The notes: a model not told the origin generated them from the letters alone. A stretch of 7,479 bases of DNA from Candidatus Woykebacteria bacterium RIFCSPLOWO2_01_FULL_43_14 (GCA_001816835.1 MHDB01000030.1:1-7479); one strand, 5' to 3'. Positions 1 to 5,230 are shown, counted from the first letter of the stretch. Numbers and translations are program-made.

Positions 1-1
1 C

Positions 2-13
2 TATAATTAGATT
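2..13 (+). promoter_or_regulatory. -10 box of a probable leaderless promoter for the recombinase gene
   Basis: TATAAT lies at 2-7 and is followed by 6 nt and then ATG at 14. There is no room for a Shine-Dalgarno between the box and the start, so the transcript would begin at or within a base or two of the ATG. The -35 region falls outside the window. The same spacing recurs before the genes starting at 2654 (minus), 3069 (minus) and 6491 (7 nt there), which strengthens the call. Confidence 0.6.
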
Positions 14-901
14 ATGAAACTGTCTGTCTTGATAGATCAGTACCTAAAGTCCTTGATTAGCCGAAATGTTTCCCCACTAACCTACCGGGATTACAGTCAT
101 TATTTAGCTAAGTTTTTAGAATTTTGCTCCGATATCAATGTTTCCCGTCTTAATGAACAAACTATTTTGAAATACAAGCACTTTTTGGCTTCCTACGTTG
201 ATGAAGGGACTGGTCTAAGCCTGAAAAGGGTTACCCAAAACTATTTTCTTATCGCTCTCCGGTCATTGATTGAATACGCTAGGGAAGCCCAATTGACAGT
301 ATTAACCAAAAGTATCGTTCCCTTGGCAAAGTTATCTCCTGAATCTCAACCCCCTCTGGACAAAAAACAGATCGAAAATGTACTAAACACTCCTGATGTG
401 CACACCAAGCAAGGTCTTCGGGATCGAGCCATTCTCGAAACCTTGTTCTCAAGTGGACTTTTGGTGTCTGAGCTGTCCTACCTAAACAGAGACCAAATAG
501 ACCTGGTAGGTAAGCAGATAAAAGCTGAGGGGAGAACAGGCAAAACTAGGACTATCTTTATTTTTGACCGCTGTGCGTATTGGTTGGAAAAATATTTGGC
601 TTCTCGTGAAGACACTTTTCGGCCAGTGTTTATCCGTTACCAAGGTATGGCGGACGAATTTGAATTTGGAGAAAGAATGAGGCTGACACCACGCTCTATT
701 GAAAGAGTGGTTGAAAAGTATGCCAAGGCGACTGGAATTAGGGGTAAAGTTACCCCGCAGAGTTTTAGGCATTTCTTGGGAATTACTTTGGTAGCTCAGG
801 GAGTCAGTCCGCAAGGTGTCGCTGAGATAATGGGTTACGAGAGTAGCTTTTCTACACGTCAGTATGGTAAAACACTAGAATCAGCAAAAGAAAAATCTTA
901 A
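14..901 (+). CDS. XerC/D-like tyrosine recombinase homologue with degenerate active site
   Basis: This 295-residue protein has the length and two-domain layout of XerC/XerD: an N-terminal SAM-like core-binding domain (about residues 1-95) and a C-terminal catalytic domain (about 115-295). Active enzymes cut and rejoin DNA with Arg, Lys, His, Arg, His/Trp and Tyr. Aligned by eye to E. coli XerD, only Arg II (R252 in the TPQSFRH box) and the nucleophile Tyr (Y284) remain. Arg I is L150 (GLLVSEL instead of GLRVSEL), the beta-hairpin Lys is R174, the HxxR His is Q249 and the LGH His is Y275. The fold seems intact and the frame is open, so this looks like a protein kept for DNA binding or partner contact rather than a decayed gene; weak residual activity cannot be excluded. 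It ends 13 nt before glyA and probably shares its transcript. The start is placed at ATG 14 because the TATAAT box lies 6 nt upstream. Confidence 0.85.
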   Translation: MKLSVLIDQYLKSLISRNVSPLTYRDYSHYLAKFLEFCSDINVSRLNEQTILKYKHFLASYVDEGTGLSLKRVTQNYFLIALRSLIEYAREAQLTVLTKSIVPLAKLSPESQPPLDKKQIENVLNTPDVHTKQGLRDRAILETLFSSGLLVSELSYLNRDQIDLVGKQIKAEGRTGKTRTIFIFDRCAYWLEKYLASREDTFRPVFIRYQGMADEFEFGERMRLTPRSIERVVEKYAKATGIRGKVTPQSFRHFLGITLVAQGVSPQGVAEIMGYESSFSTRQYGKTLESAKEKS

Positions 902-902
902 T

Positions 903-908
903 CGGAGG
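903..908 (+). promoter_or_regulatory. Shine-Dalgarno that decides the glyA start
   Basis: CGGAGG lies directly after the recombinase stop. A TTG at 909 touches it with no spacer and would be a poor start. The in-frame TTG at 915 has a normal 6-nt spacer, so 915 is preferred. glyA has an SD, unlike the leaderless-type genes nearby, which fits its place as the second gene of an operon. Confidence 0.6.
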
Positions 909-914
909 TTGTAC

Positions 915-2129
915 TTGGATAAAGAAGTTTTTGATTTAATAGCTAAAGAAGAGACTCGTCAAAAAGAGCAGCTGGAAATGATTCCCTCTGAGAATTATGT
1001 CTCCCCTGCTGTGCGGGAAGCGACTGGTTCGGTATTAACCAACAAATACGCTGAGGGGTATCCTCAGAAACGATATTACTCGGGTAATATGGTGATCGAT
1101 AGTCTGGAGACTTTGGCTATAGAGCGGGGTAAAAAGTTGTTCGGTGCGGAGCATATCAACGTCCAGCCTTACTCTGGGAGTAACCCAAACTTCGCGGTGT
1201 ATTTAGCTGCTTGTGAGCTCGGAGACACTATTTTGGCGATGGAACTTACCCATGGGGGCCATCTTACCCACGGTAGTAGTGTTAACTTATCTGGTAAGAT
1301 GTTCAAGTTCGTCCACTACGGCGTTGACTTAGCAACTGGTCTTATTGACTACGAATCAGTTTATCGAATTGCTAAGGAACATAAACCCAAACTAATAGTC
1401 GCTGGTGGGAGCGCTTATCCTCGAATAATTGATTTCGGTAGGTTCCGTGAGATTGCTGATGAGGTTGGGGCCAAATTATTGGTGGATATGGCCCATTTTG
1501 CTGGGTTGGTTGTGGGTAAAGTTTATCCAGACCCAGTAGTAGTAGCTGACTTTGTAACTTCCTCGACCCATAAAACCCTGCGTGGTCCTCGAGGTGGCCT
1601 GATTATCTGTAAATCAGCTTACGCCAAAGATGTTGACCGTTGGGTTTTCCCTGGATTGCAAGGTGGGCCTTTGGAGCACGTGATAGCAGCCAAGGCAGTT
1701 TGCTTTGGTGAAGCTATGCACCCAGATTTTAAGTCCTATGCTGAGCAGATTGTCAGAAACGCCAAGGTTTTGGCCGAGACTCTCTCCAAAGGAGGTTTGA
1801 AACTTTCCAGTGGTGGGACAGACTCGCATCTGATCCTGATTGATTTTGGTAGAGACGGCCTGACGGGAAAAGAAGCCTCAGACGCTTTGGAAAAAGTGGG
1901 GATCATCGTCAACAAAAACACTGTTCCGGGAGAAACACGTTCCCCATTTATTACCAGTGGTATCCGACTAGGTACCCCTGCCTTAACTACGCGCGGAATG
2001 ACAGAAAAAGAAATGGTTTTGATTGGGAATTGGATCGTAGAAGTTTTAGCAGCGCATTTGGATGAGACTGTTTTGACCAAAGTGGGTAAGGCGGTCAAGG
2101 AACTGAGTACTAAGTTTATGGTCCCCTAG
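915..2129 (+). CDS. glyA: serine hydroxymethyltransferase (PLP enzyme)
   Basis: GlyA interconverts serine and glycine with tetrahydrofolate, yielding 5,10-methylene-THF for one-carbon metabolism in the cytosol. The family boxes are present in order: YAEGYP, then RYYSGN, THGGHLTHGS, DMAHFAGLV (the PLP-contacting Asp and His), SSTHKTLRGPRGG with the Schiff-base lysine (residue 220 from TTG 915), GLQGGP, VPGETRSPF, and RLGTPALTTRG. Its roughly 404 residues match bacterial GlyA (about 415). The cofactor loop reads QPYSGSNPN where most bacteria have QPHSGSQAN; the Tyr is as in eukaryotic-type enzymes, while the NPN is uncommon. Starts at TTG 909 (406 aa) or TTG 915 are both in frame; SD spacing favours 915. 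It follows the recombinase homologue by 13 nt and converges with the prepilin gene, leaving 3 nt between stops. Confidence 0.95.
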   Translation: MDKEVFDLIAKEETRQKEQLEMIPSENYVSPAVREATGSVLTNKYAEGYPQKRYYSGNMVIDSLETLAIERGKKLFGAEHINVQPYSGSNPNFAVYLAACELGDTILAMELTHGGHLTHGSSVNLSGKMFKFVHYGVDLATGLIDYESVYRIAKEHKPKLIVAGGSAYPRIIDFGRFREIADEVGAKLLVDMAHFAGLVVGKVYPDPVVVADFVTSSTHKTLRGPRGGLIICKSAYAKDVDRWVFPGLQGGPLEHVIAAKAVCFGEAMHPDFKSYAEQIVRNAKVLAETLSKGGLKLSSGGTDSHLILIDFGRDGLTGKEASDALEKVGIIVNKNTVPGETRSPFITSGIRLGTPALTTRGMTEKEMVLIGNWIVEVLAAHLDETVLTKVGKAVKELSTKFMVP

Positions 2130-2138
2130 GATTTAGGG
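2124..2138. terminator. small hairpin spanning the two convergent stop codons
   Basis: CCCTA at 2124-2128 pairs with TAGGG at 2134-2138 around a 5-nt loop. The hairpin covers the glyA TAG and the prepilin TAA. The stem is only 5 bp and lacks a clear T-run on either side, so it is a weak candidate for a bidirectional terminator. Confidence 0.25.
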
Positions 2139-2654
2139 AAAATTCCAGTTTTCCGTGATTCGATACCGGTAGTAAGTCTTACCACTTGAAGCTGTACCTG
2201 AATCAAGATATTCGCCAAACTTGGTATTGCCTGTTTCCTGGCTCGAGAGGCGAAACTCTAATTTGTAGCCAGATGTATCGCTGGTCCCTCGAGAATAACA
2301 AAAATCAGGTGGTCCTGGGGTAGCGGGTTCTTCAGGGTCATGCGGTAGGGTGGAAATATATTTTGGAGTCAGGCTATCAATATAGGATTGCCAGCTACTA
2401 CAACACGTTGCCGTTCCCGCGTCACCATCTCCATCACACGAAGCAGCTGGGTAGGCGTTTTTGTCAAGATAGTAGGAGGCTAGAGAGGACCTGAGTTTGT
2501 TGATCGCGTCTTTTCGTTTATCGTCATAACCGAGGTTGAAAAATTTTGAAGGGTTGATGGTTTGAGCTACAGCAGCGAAGACAATACCCACCAGCGCTAC
2601 TACAATGATTATCTCAATAAGGGTAAAACCTTTGTGGGAGGCAGGTGTGAGCAT
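2133..2654 (-). CDS. type IV prepilin / pseudopilin-like protein
   Basis: The 173-residue product carries a class III (prepilin) leader: a short basic N-terminus ending HKG, then FTLIE, with predicted PilD-type cleavage between G9 and F10 and the conserved Glu at +5 (E14). Residues 10-31 form the hydrophobic helix that sits in the membrane and packs in the pilus core. The C-terminal globular part has a YYLDKNAYP segment and a YISTLPHDP segment, a layout common in GspG/PilA-like pseudopilins. Four cysteines (one, a CC pair, then one) could form disulphides. Type IV pilus genes are typical of Patescibacteria, where they are linked to attachment and DNA uptake. No assembly genes are in the window, so it is an isolated minor-pilin-type gene. 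ATG 2654 is supported by the promoter 6 nt upstream. Confidence 0.85.
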   Translation of the reverse strand: MLTPASHKGFTLIEIIIVVALVGIVFAAVAQTINPSKFFNLGYDDKRKDAINKLRSSLASYYLDKNAYPAASCDGDGDAGTATCCSSWQSYIDSLTPKYISTLPHDPEEPATPGPPDFCYSRGTSDTSGYKLEFRLSSQETGNTKFGEYLDSGTASSGKTYYRYRITENWNFP

Positions 2655-2660
2655 AATTGA

Positions 2661-2689
2661 ATAATAGCCAAGAGAGCTAAATTTGGCAA
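2661..2689 (-). promoter_or_regulatory. complete leaderless promoter of the prepilin gene
   Basis: On the minus strand TTGCCA (2684-2689), a 17-nt spacer and TATTAT (2661-2666) are followed by 6 nt and the ATG at 2654. The 17-nt spacing and near-consensus hexamers make this one of the clearest promoters in the window. The predicted start of transcription falls on or beside the ATG. The promoter lies just beyond the stop codon of the upstream membrane protein gene. Confidence 0.65.
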
Positions 2690-2694
2690 GTACT

Positions 2695-3069
2695 CTAGTC
2701 TTTCTTTTTCCAAGTTGCCAAGAAGATACCCACGAACAAGAGTCCCCAGCCTAATATAAACAAAAATACCGGTAAAAGTTCGCTCAGGAATAAGCTAATA
2801 AGTCTCGCCGCCTTTAAATGAGTTCCTGGAGTGGGGGCAATGGTGGCTAGAGTTTGTTCCCGGAGCGGCTCGATAAGATGTTTGTCGTATTCATAGCCAA
2901 AAGCGAGAACCCCAAAGGCGAGCGTGAATAAGAAGGCCAGTCTTGAAGGGCGGAACAAACTTATTAATGCTGAAATAACCAAACCGCAAAAATAAGCAAG
3001 CACGACTGAGTTGTGGTTAAAAAGTAGGTAGAGACCGTTAAAAAGATTGCTGACCAAATCTTCAGACAT
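2695..3069 (-). CDS. small three-helix membrane protein of unknown function
   Basis: No family is recognised. The 124-residue product has three clear hydrophobic segments: about residues 22-39, 43-60 and 98-119. The first two are joined by a tight RPSR turn. A charged and amphipathic stretch (about 60-92) follows, and the protein ends in a basic WKKKD tail, which by the positive-inside rule suggests a cytoplasmic C-terminus. No catalytic motif is visible. It lies upstream of the prepilin gene on the same strand, 40 nt apart, but each has its own -10 box, so they need not be one operon. ATG 3069 is chosen because TATAAT with an upstream TGA lies 6 nt before it. Confidence 0.7.
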   Translation of the reverse strand: MSEDLVSNLFNGLYLLFNHNSVVLAYFCGLVISALISLFRPSRLAFLFTLAFGVLAFGYEYDKHLIEPLREQTLATIAPTPGTHLKAARLISLFLSELLPVFLFILGWGLLFVGIFLATWKKKD

Positions 3070-3075
3070 TGGTTA

Positions 3076-3084
3076 ATTATATCA
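3076..3084 (-). promoter_or_regulatory. extended -10 box, leaderless promoter of the membrane protein gene
   Basis: On the minus strand TGA-TATAAT (3084 down to 3076) is followed by 6 nt and ATG at 3069. The TGN motif makes an extended -10, which can work without a good -35; none is evident at 17 nt. Confidence 0.6.
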
Positions 3085-3108
3085 GTAAATCTAACAAGGA
3101 CGCTATTT

Positions 3109-3132
3109 CCCTAGTTATGACTGTAACTAGGG
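3109..3132. repeat. 9-bp inverted repeat between divergent promoters
   Basis: CCCTAGTTA (3109-3117) and TAACTAGGG (3124-3132) form a perfect inverted repeat around 6 nt. It lies between the divergent promoters at 3076-3084 (minus) and 3147-3175 (plus). It could be an operator for a dimeric regulator or a hairpin; no T-run follows, so a terminator is less likely. Confidence 0.5.
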
Positions 3133-3146
3133 TGTGCCTAGGACAC

Positions 3147-3175
3147 TTGACAAAGACCTATAGTTGTGGTATAAT
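3147..3175 (+). promoter_or_regulatory. near-perfect sigma70-type promoter of the small-gene island
   Basis: TTGACA at 3147-3152, a 17-nt spacer and TATAAT at 3170-3175, with TGG directly before the -10 (extended -10). Both hexamers match consensus exactly, so this should be the strongest promoter in the window. Predicted transcription starts near 3182. No start codon follows at leaderless distance; a long hairpin does, so the first product would be RNA. Confidence 0.8.
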
Positions 3176-3181
3176 ATAAAT

Positions 3182-3266
3182 ACAATTGAAAAATACTTCT
3201 CCTGTTGAAGACAGCTGGAGGTTAACAAATTCACCTACCGAACTTGTTGATTGCCAGCTGTTTTTT
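3182..3266 (+). ncRNA. candidate ~85-nt RNA or terminated leader
   Basis: The predicted start of the 3147-3175 promoter lies about 25 nt before a long hairpin (3207-3265) that runs into TTTTTT (3261-3266). If that hairpin terminates transcription, the product is an ~85-nt RNA made of a short 5' tail and one long stem-loop. No convincing reading frame fills it. It could be a free small RNA or the attenuated leader of the five-gene island. Confidence 0.4.
3207..3266 (+). terminator. long hairpin with T-run: possible intrinsic terminator or attenuator
   Basis: Twenty-six base positions pair across 3207-3232 and 3240-3265 with only two mismatches (A3219/G3253 and A3229/C3243), several wobbles and no bulge, around the loop ACCTACC. 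The core is ACAGCTGG/CCAGCTGT. The T-run at 3261-3266 begins at the base of the core. The stem is longer than ordinary terminators, so a processing site or a folded-DNA site is also possible. Confidence 0.5.
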
Positions 3267-3282
3267 CGTAGCAAAGCGAAGA

Positions 3283-3321
3283 CCCCGCGAAGCTTCCGCC
3301 GGCTGGCGGAGCGGAGTGGGG
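3283..3321. repeat. GC-rich palindromic (REP-like) element
   Basis: CCCCGC and GTGGGG close a stem with a 3x3 internal loop (gaa/gga). A GC/GC pair step, one bulged T and TCCGCC/GGCGGA around the tetraloop ggct complete it. Such GC-rich imperfect palindromes in AT-richer intergenic DNA look like dispersed REP/MITE-type repeats. A second unrelated one lies at 5874-5901. Confidence 0.45.
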
Positions 3322-3361
3322 CTAAAACAGCAAGGTATGTTGAAATACCCGTTATGGTACC

Positions 3362-3399
3362 TCTCAACTTAGTTATCTATATAGGTTGCTAGGTTGAGA
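3362..3399 (+). promoter_or_regulatory. hairpin overlapping the RBS of the 3407 gene
   Basis: TCTCAACTTAG (3362-3372) pairs with CTAGGTTGAGA (3389-3399), 11 bp with one wobble and a 16-nt loop. The 3' arm contains the first bases of the Shine-Dalgarno AGAAGG (3397-3402), so folding would partly hide the ribosome site. Confidence 0.45.
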
Positions 3400-3406
3400 A
3401 GGTAAC

Positions 3407-3613
3407 ATGGCGGTAAACCATAATACCTACACGCGTCGGCCCGGTCATGACGCTGAGGATTGGATGATAAGTATCCTTTCTGAAGCTAAAATGGCCGTGC
3501 GGCCCAGCTCTCACTTTGAGGACACTGTTCTCAAGGTCGACTTCTGGGTCCGGCTTCGCGATGGTCGGTGGCTGCCAGTGCAGTTTACCACCAGCAAGGA
3601 CATTAGACTATAA
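3407..3613 (+). CDS. small protein with PD-(D/E)XK-like signature, possibly truncated
   Basis: The 68-residue product is not confidently assigned. An acidic residue in a helical N-terminal part (E17 in HDAEDWM), then KVDFWVRL (D45) and after a DGRW turn LPVQFT (Q59, T61) follow the order Glu...Asp...(E/Q)xK/T seen in the half-core of PD-(D/E)XK nucleases. The proper Lys is replaced, and the protein stops just where further helices of that fold would follow, so it may be a truncated or inactive member. This is inference from pattern only. ATG 3407 follows AGAAGG by 4 nt; the SD is partly in a hairpin arm. It is the first gene after the 3147 promoter, and a perfect 7-bp hairpin begins 6 nt after its stop. 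Confidence 0.55.
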   Translation: MAVNHNTYTRRPGHDAEDWMISILSEAKMAVRPSSHFEDTVLKVDFWVRLRDGRWLPVQFTTSKDIRL

Positions 3614-3618
3614 TTTTA

Positions 3619-3635
3619 CATGGCTGAAAGCCATG
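3619..3635 (+). repeat. perfect 7-bp hairpin after the 3407 gene
   Basis: CATGGCT (3619-3625) and AGCCATG (3629-3635) pair around the loop gaa, 6 nt after the TAA of the preceding gene. No T-run follows, so it is more likely a 3'-end protecting or processing hairpin than a terminator. Confidence 0.4.
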
Positions 3636-3638
3636 AGC

Positions 3639-3696
3639 GAACGAAGTGAGTCGAATGGTTTGTTTAGGAAGCTAAGTGATTAAATTCGTTTAGCTT
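3639..3696 (+). repeat. two-hairpin element, copy A
   Basis: Hairpin 1: GAACGAA (3639-3645) pairs with TTTGTTT (3659-3665), two wobbles, 13-nt loop ending GAATGG. The constant GGTTTGTTTA is at 3657-3666. After 2 nt comes hairpin 2: AAGCTAAGTGA (3669-3679) with TCGTTTAGCTT (3686-3696), 11 bp. Copies B, C and D are at 4585, 5751 and 6305. Confidence 0.5.
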
Positions 3697-3714
3697 AGGT
3701 ACATTGAAATTATA

Positions 3715-3781
3715 GCTAACCTAGGTAGCATTGTGGTTATCTGAGTGGTAACTAGAATGCTACCTTAAGGTATGGGTTAGC
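3715..3781 (+). other. long hairpin in the spacer before the 3843 gene
   Basis: AGGTAGCATT (3723-3732) pairs perfectly with AATGCTACCT (3756-3765). After one G/G mismatch, eight more pairs follow inward (two wobbles) around a 5-nt loop. An outer stem GCTAACC (3715-3721) with GGTTAGC (3775-3781) closes the structure, with an unequal internal loop (1 and 9 nt). The outer arms recall integron core sites but break that consensus. The rest of the 3614-3842 spacer holds copy A and no gene. Confidence 0.5.
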
Positions 3782-3842
3782 CACGCCGCCCTGCGTGTTT
3801 CCGGCATCAAATGGGTAAAATATGAGCCGGAGGAGAAAAGAA

Positions 3843-4355
3843 ATGTACCTACAAAGACATGTTCGGGAAGCCATTCAGGTTTGGGGCAAGCTGACTGGTG
3901 GGGACATCCCCCATCACGTTCAGTCCAGACCTGGTGGGAAGAGGCTGGTCCGTGGCTACGGCCATGCCTACCTCCCAGCTGAGGTCTCGCCTCAGCTCCG
4001 TGCTCTGGCCTGGCACAGGTCAGACGGGCACTTTTCGGTGACCTTTATTTGGTTGGAGATTGATCTCCATCCGGTGGGGGAAGCAGGAAGTGTGTCCTTT
4101 CACCCCGAAGTTATCGGGGTTGGTGATTACGGAATGGGGGAGTTTTCTCCGGAGCTCCGAGAGGAGCTTGTCGGAGCGCTCAACCGGCGTATCCAGCAAT
4201 CTCTCCCCCTCGCATGGGAAGAGAAACCAGAAAGGCCACTGGAGCCTCCAATCTCTCAAGACGAGGAGAGGAGGTTGTTGGAGCCAGGCGAGCTCTCTGA
4301 AGAAGAGAGAGCTCTATGGATTCCTCCTGGGACTATCTTCGAGTTTGGCAACTAG
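3843..4355 (+). CDS. hypothetical protein, 170 residues, island gene 2
   Basis: No family is recognised. From ATG 3843 the protein has 170 residues; an upstream in-frame ATG at 3822 would add seven (MSRRRKE). 3843 is preferred because GGAGGAG (3829-3835) sits 7 nt before it. The first ~100 residues look like a compact mixed alpha/beta domain, with a GHAYLPAEVSPQLRALAWHRSDGHFSV-type run split by Trp and His. A helical stretch rich in Glu and Arg follows (about 105-160), ending IPPGTIFEFGN. No signal peptide or membrane helix is seen. Codon choice favours C/G at third positions more than glyA. A CCGGC/GCCGG pairing (3801-3805 with 3826-3830) touches the SD, and the stop codon lies in the loop of a strong hairpin (4329-4370). 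Confidence 0.75.
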   Translation: MYLQRHVREAIQVWGKLTGGDIPHHVQSRPGGKRLVRGYGHAYLPAEVSPQLRALAWHRSDGHFSVTFIWLEIDLHPVGEAGSVSFHPEVIGVGDYGMGEFSPELREELVGALNRRIQQSLPLAWEEKPERPLEPPISQDEERRLLEPGELSEEERALWIPPGTIFEFGN

Positions 4356-4370
4356 CCACTCGAAGGTCCC
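4329..4370 (+). other. hairpin enclosing the stop codon of the 3843 gene
   Basis: GGGAC (4329-4333), a 3-nt bulge and CTTCGAG (4337-4343) pair with CTCGAAG and GTCCC (4359-4370). An inner TGGC/GCCA stem (4346-4349, 4355-4358) follows. Sixteen pairs in all; the TAG at 4353-4355 begins in the apical loop. A further hairpin (AAGGCT 4372-4377 with AGCCTT 4385-4390) comes directly after. No T-run. Confidence 0.5.
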
Positions 4371-4543
4371 CAAGGCTAGTCACAAGCCTTAAGCACCACT
4401 TCGGTGTAGTGAAACAATCCGGGGTTTTCCTCTGTACGCCCCAGCCAAAGCACCTCCTTCTTGTCCAGCGAAGCTCAAAAGAAGCGGAGTTGGATAAACC
4501 CGAAGTGATCTAGGCAAGACAGAGGGTCCAACACTTTTTACTG

Positions 4544-4583
4544 AAGAGCGATTCCTTACCCCCAAAGGTAGGTAATCGCTCTT
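4544..4583 (+). other. long hairpin resembling the one at 3723-3765
   Basis: AAGAGCGATT (4544-4553) pairs perfectly with AATCGCTCTT (4574-4583). After one C/T mismatch six more pairs follow (one wobble) around cccaaa. The plan of 10 perfect pairs, one mismatch, then 6-8 pairs is the same as at 3723-3765 with unrelated sequence. Confidence 0.5.
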
Positions 4584-4584
4584 G

Positions 4585-4654
4585 CACTTAAGCAAGTCTA
4601 GGAATAGGTTTGTTTAAGTGGAAGCATAAAATGAAACCAATACCTTGTGCTTTC
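4585..4654 (+). repeat. two-hairpin element, copy B
   Basis: Hairpin 1: CACTTAAGCAAGT (4585-4597) pairs with GTTTGTTTAAGTG (4608-4620), 13 pairs with three wobbles, loop ctaggaatag. The constant GGTTTGTTTA is at 4607-4616. Hairpin 2: GGAAGCATAA (4620-4629) pairs with TTGTGCTTTC (4645-4654). Base G4620 is shared, so the two stems abut. The SD of the next gene (AGGAG, 4656-4660) begins 1 nt after hairpin 2. Confidence 0.55.
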
Positions 4655-4657
4655 TAG
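4631..4657 (+). CDS. possible 8-codon leader peptide before the 4667 gene
   Basis: ATG at 4631 opens MKPIPCAF and stops at TAG 4655-4657, which overlaps the SD (AGGAG) of the next gene. GGAAG (4620-4624) could serve as its SD. It starts in the loop of hairpin 2 of copy B, so its translation would open that stem. So short a frame can arise by chance. Confidence 0.2.
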   Translation: MKPIPCAF

Positions 4658-4666
4658 GAGACAGCG

Positions 4667-5044
4667 ATGAAAATCGGAACTATCCGCGGTCGGCACGAGA
4701 TGCCGGTGGACCGCTACCTGGTAGATGACCGTGAGGTCTCGCCGGGTGAGGATGCGTACAATGCTGTCTTTGAGGCGGCGAAGGTTCACGGTCAGTCGTT
4801 GCCGGTTGCCGATACGGTCGAGCTGTTCTATGCTGGCTTGACCGAAGCGACCATTGGCGCCCTCGACGGATACGAGTCCGTTGGGATTAACGTGGTGCCC
4901 ATGCGGTTTAATGTGTCGAGTGGGGGCTACGAAAGTCTCTCTCGGCGCGTGAACCCTTGGGTTGTTTGTCAATGGTCGAAGGCGGGTGAGCCGCACCCGA
5001 CCCGATTGAGCGACGCGCACTGCAAGCACTGCGGCGCGTCCTGA
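4667..5044 (+). CDS. hypothetical protein, 125 residues, island gene 3
   Basis: No family is recognised with confidence. The N-terminus (MKIGTIRGRHEMPVDRYLV) reads as a first beta strand and loop. Middle segments VELFYAGLTEATIGAL and VGINVVPMRFN alternate strand and helix, suggesting a small Rossmann-like alpha/beta domain over residues 1-95. The C-terminal 30 residues contain C, H and then a CxxC pair (AHCKHCGAS), which could bind zinc; this is inference. ATG 4667 is supported by AGGAG (4656-4660) at 6 nt. The stop is TGA, so UGA is a stop codon here if the gene is real. The gene follows copy B of the two-hairpin element directly, and its GC-rich codon use contrasts with the AT-rich flanks. 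Confidence 0.75.
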   Translation: MKIGTIRGRHEMPVDRYLVDDREVSPGEDAYNAVFEAAKVHGQSLPVADTVELFYAGLTEATIGALDGYESVGINVVPMRFNVSSGGYESLSRRVNPWVVCQWSKAGEPHPTRLSDAHCKHCGAS

Positions 5045-5190
5045 GACCGATAGGCAACAGAATAAGACCGGAGTGAGTGCCTGAAATACGGTATCCGGTG
5101 AAAGAAATTCACAAACGGCTTTTTACTAGCCGCGACCAAGAGAAACGGGAATATCTCTTGTTGTCCGCCATGACTAGTGAAGGGTTCCCT

Positions 5191-5230
5191 GGAGAAAGAG
5201 ACAAGACCCCCAAGGTCTTGCACTCTCTCC
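5191..5230 (+). other. compound hairpin in spacer 3
   Basis: GGAGA (5191-5195), a 2-nt A bulge and GAG (5198-5200) pair with CTC and TCTCC (5223-5230). After a small internal loop CAAGACC (5202-5208) pairs with GGTCTTG (5214-5220) around cccaa. Fifteen pairs; no T-run follows. Confidence 0.5.

Larger units (their letters stand above)
4356..4666 (+). other. structured spacer between island genes 2 and 3
   Basis: No gene is supported in these 311 nt. They hold a chain of hairpins: the tail of 4329-4370; AAGGCT/AGCCTT (4372-4390); a small stem around a C-TTCG-G loop near 4394-4411; CTCCTTCTT (4453-4461) with AAGAAGCGGAG (4479-4489); a 17-pair hairpin at 4544-4583 (one mismatch, loop cccaaa); and copy B of the two-hairpin element (4585-4654). 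No promoter or T-run terminator stands out. Confidence 0.5.

Noticed and set aside
1614..2098. Minus-strand frames inside glyA
   Set aside because: Shadows of a fully conserved GlyA sequence; no promoter or SD and no plausible protein.
3158..3392. Overlapping frames on both strands between the strong promoter and gene 1
   Set aside because: They are read through the 26-bp hairpin and the GC-rich palindrome; inverted repeats give open frames on both strands. No SD fits.
4020..4595. Extra frames overlapping the 3843 gene and spacer 2
   Set aside because: Out-of-frame or antisense to the SD-led gene, and in the spacer they run across hairpins; no ribosome sites.
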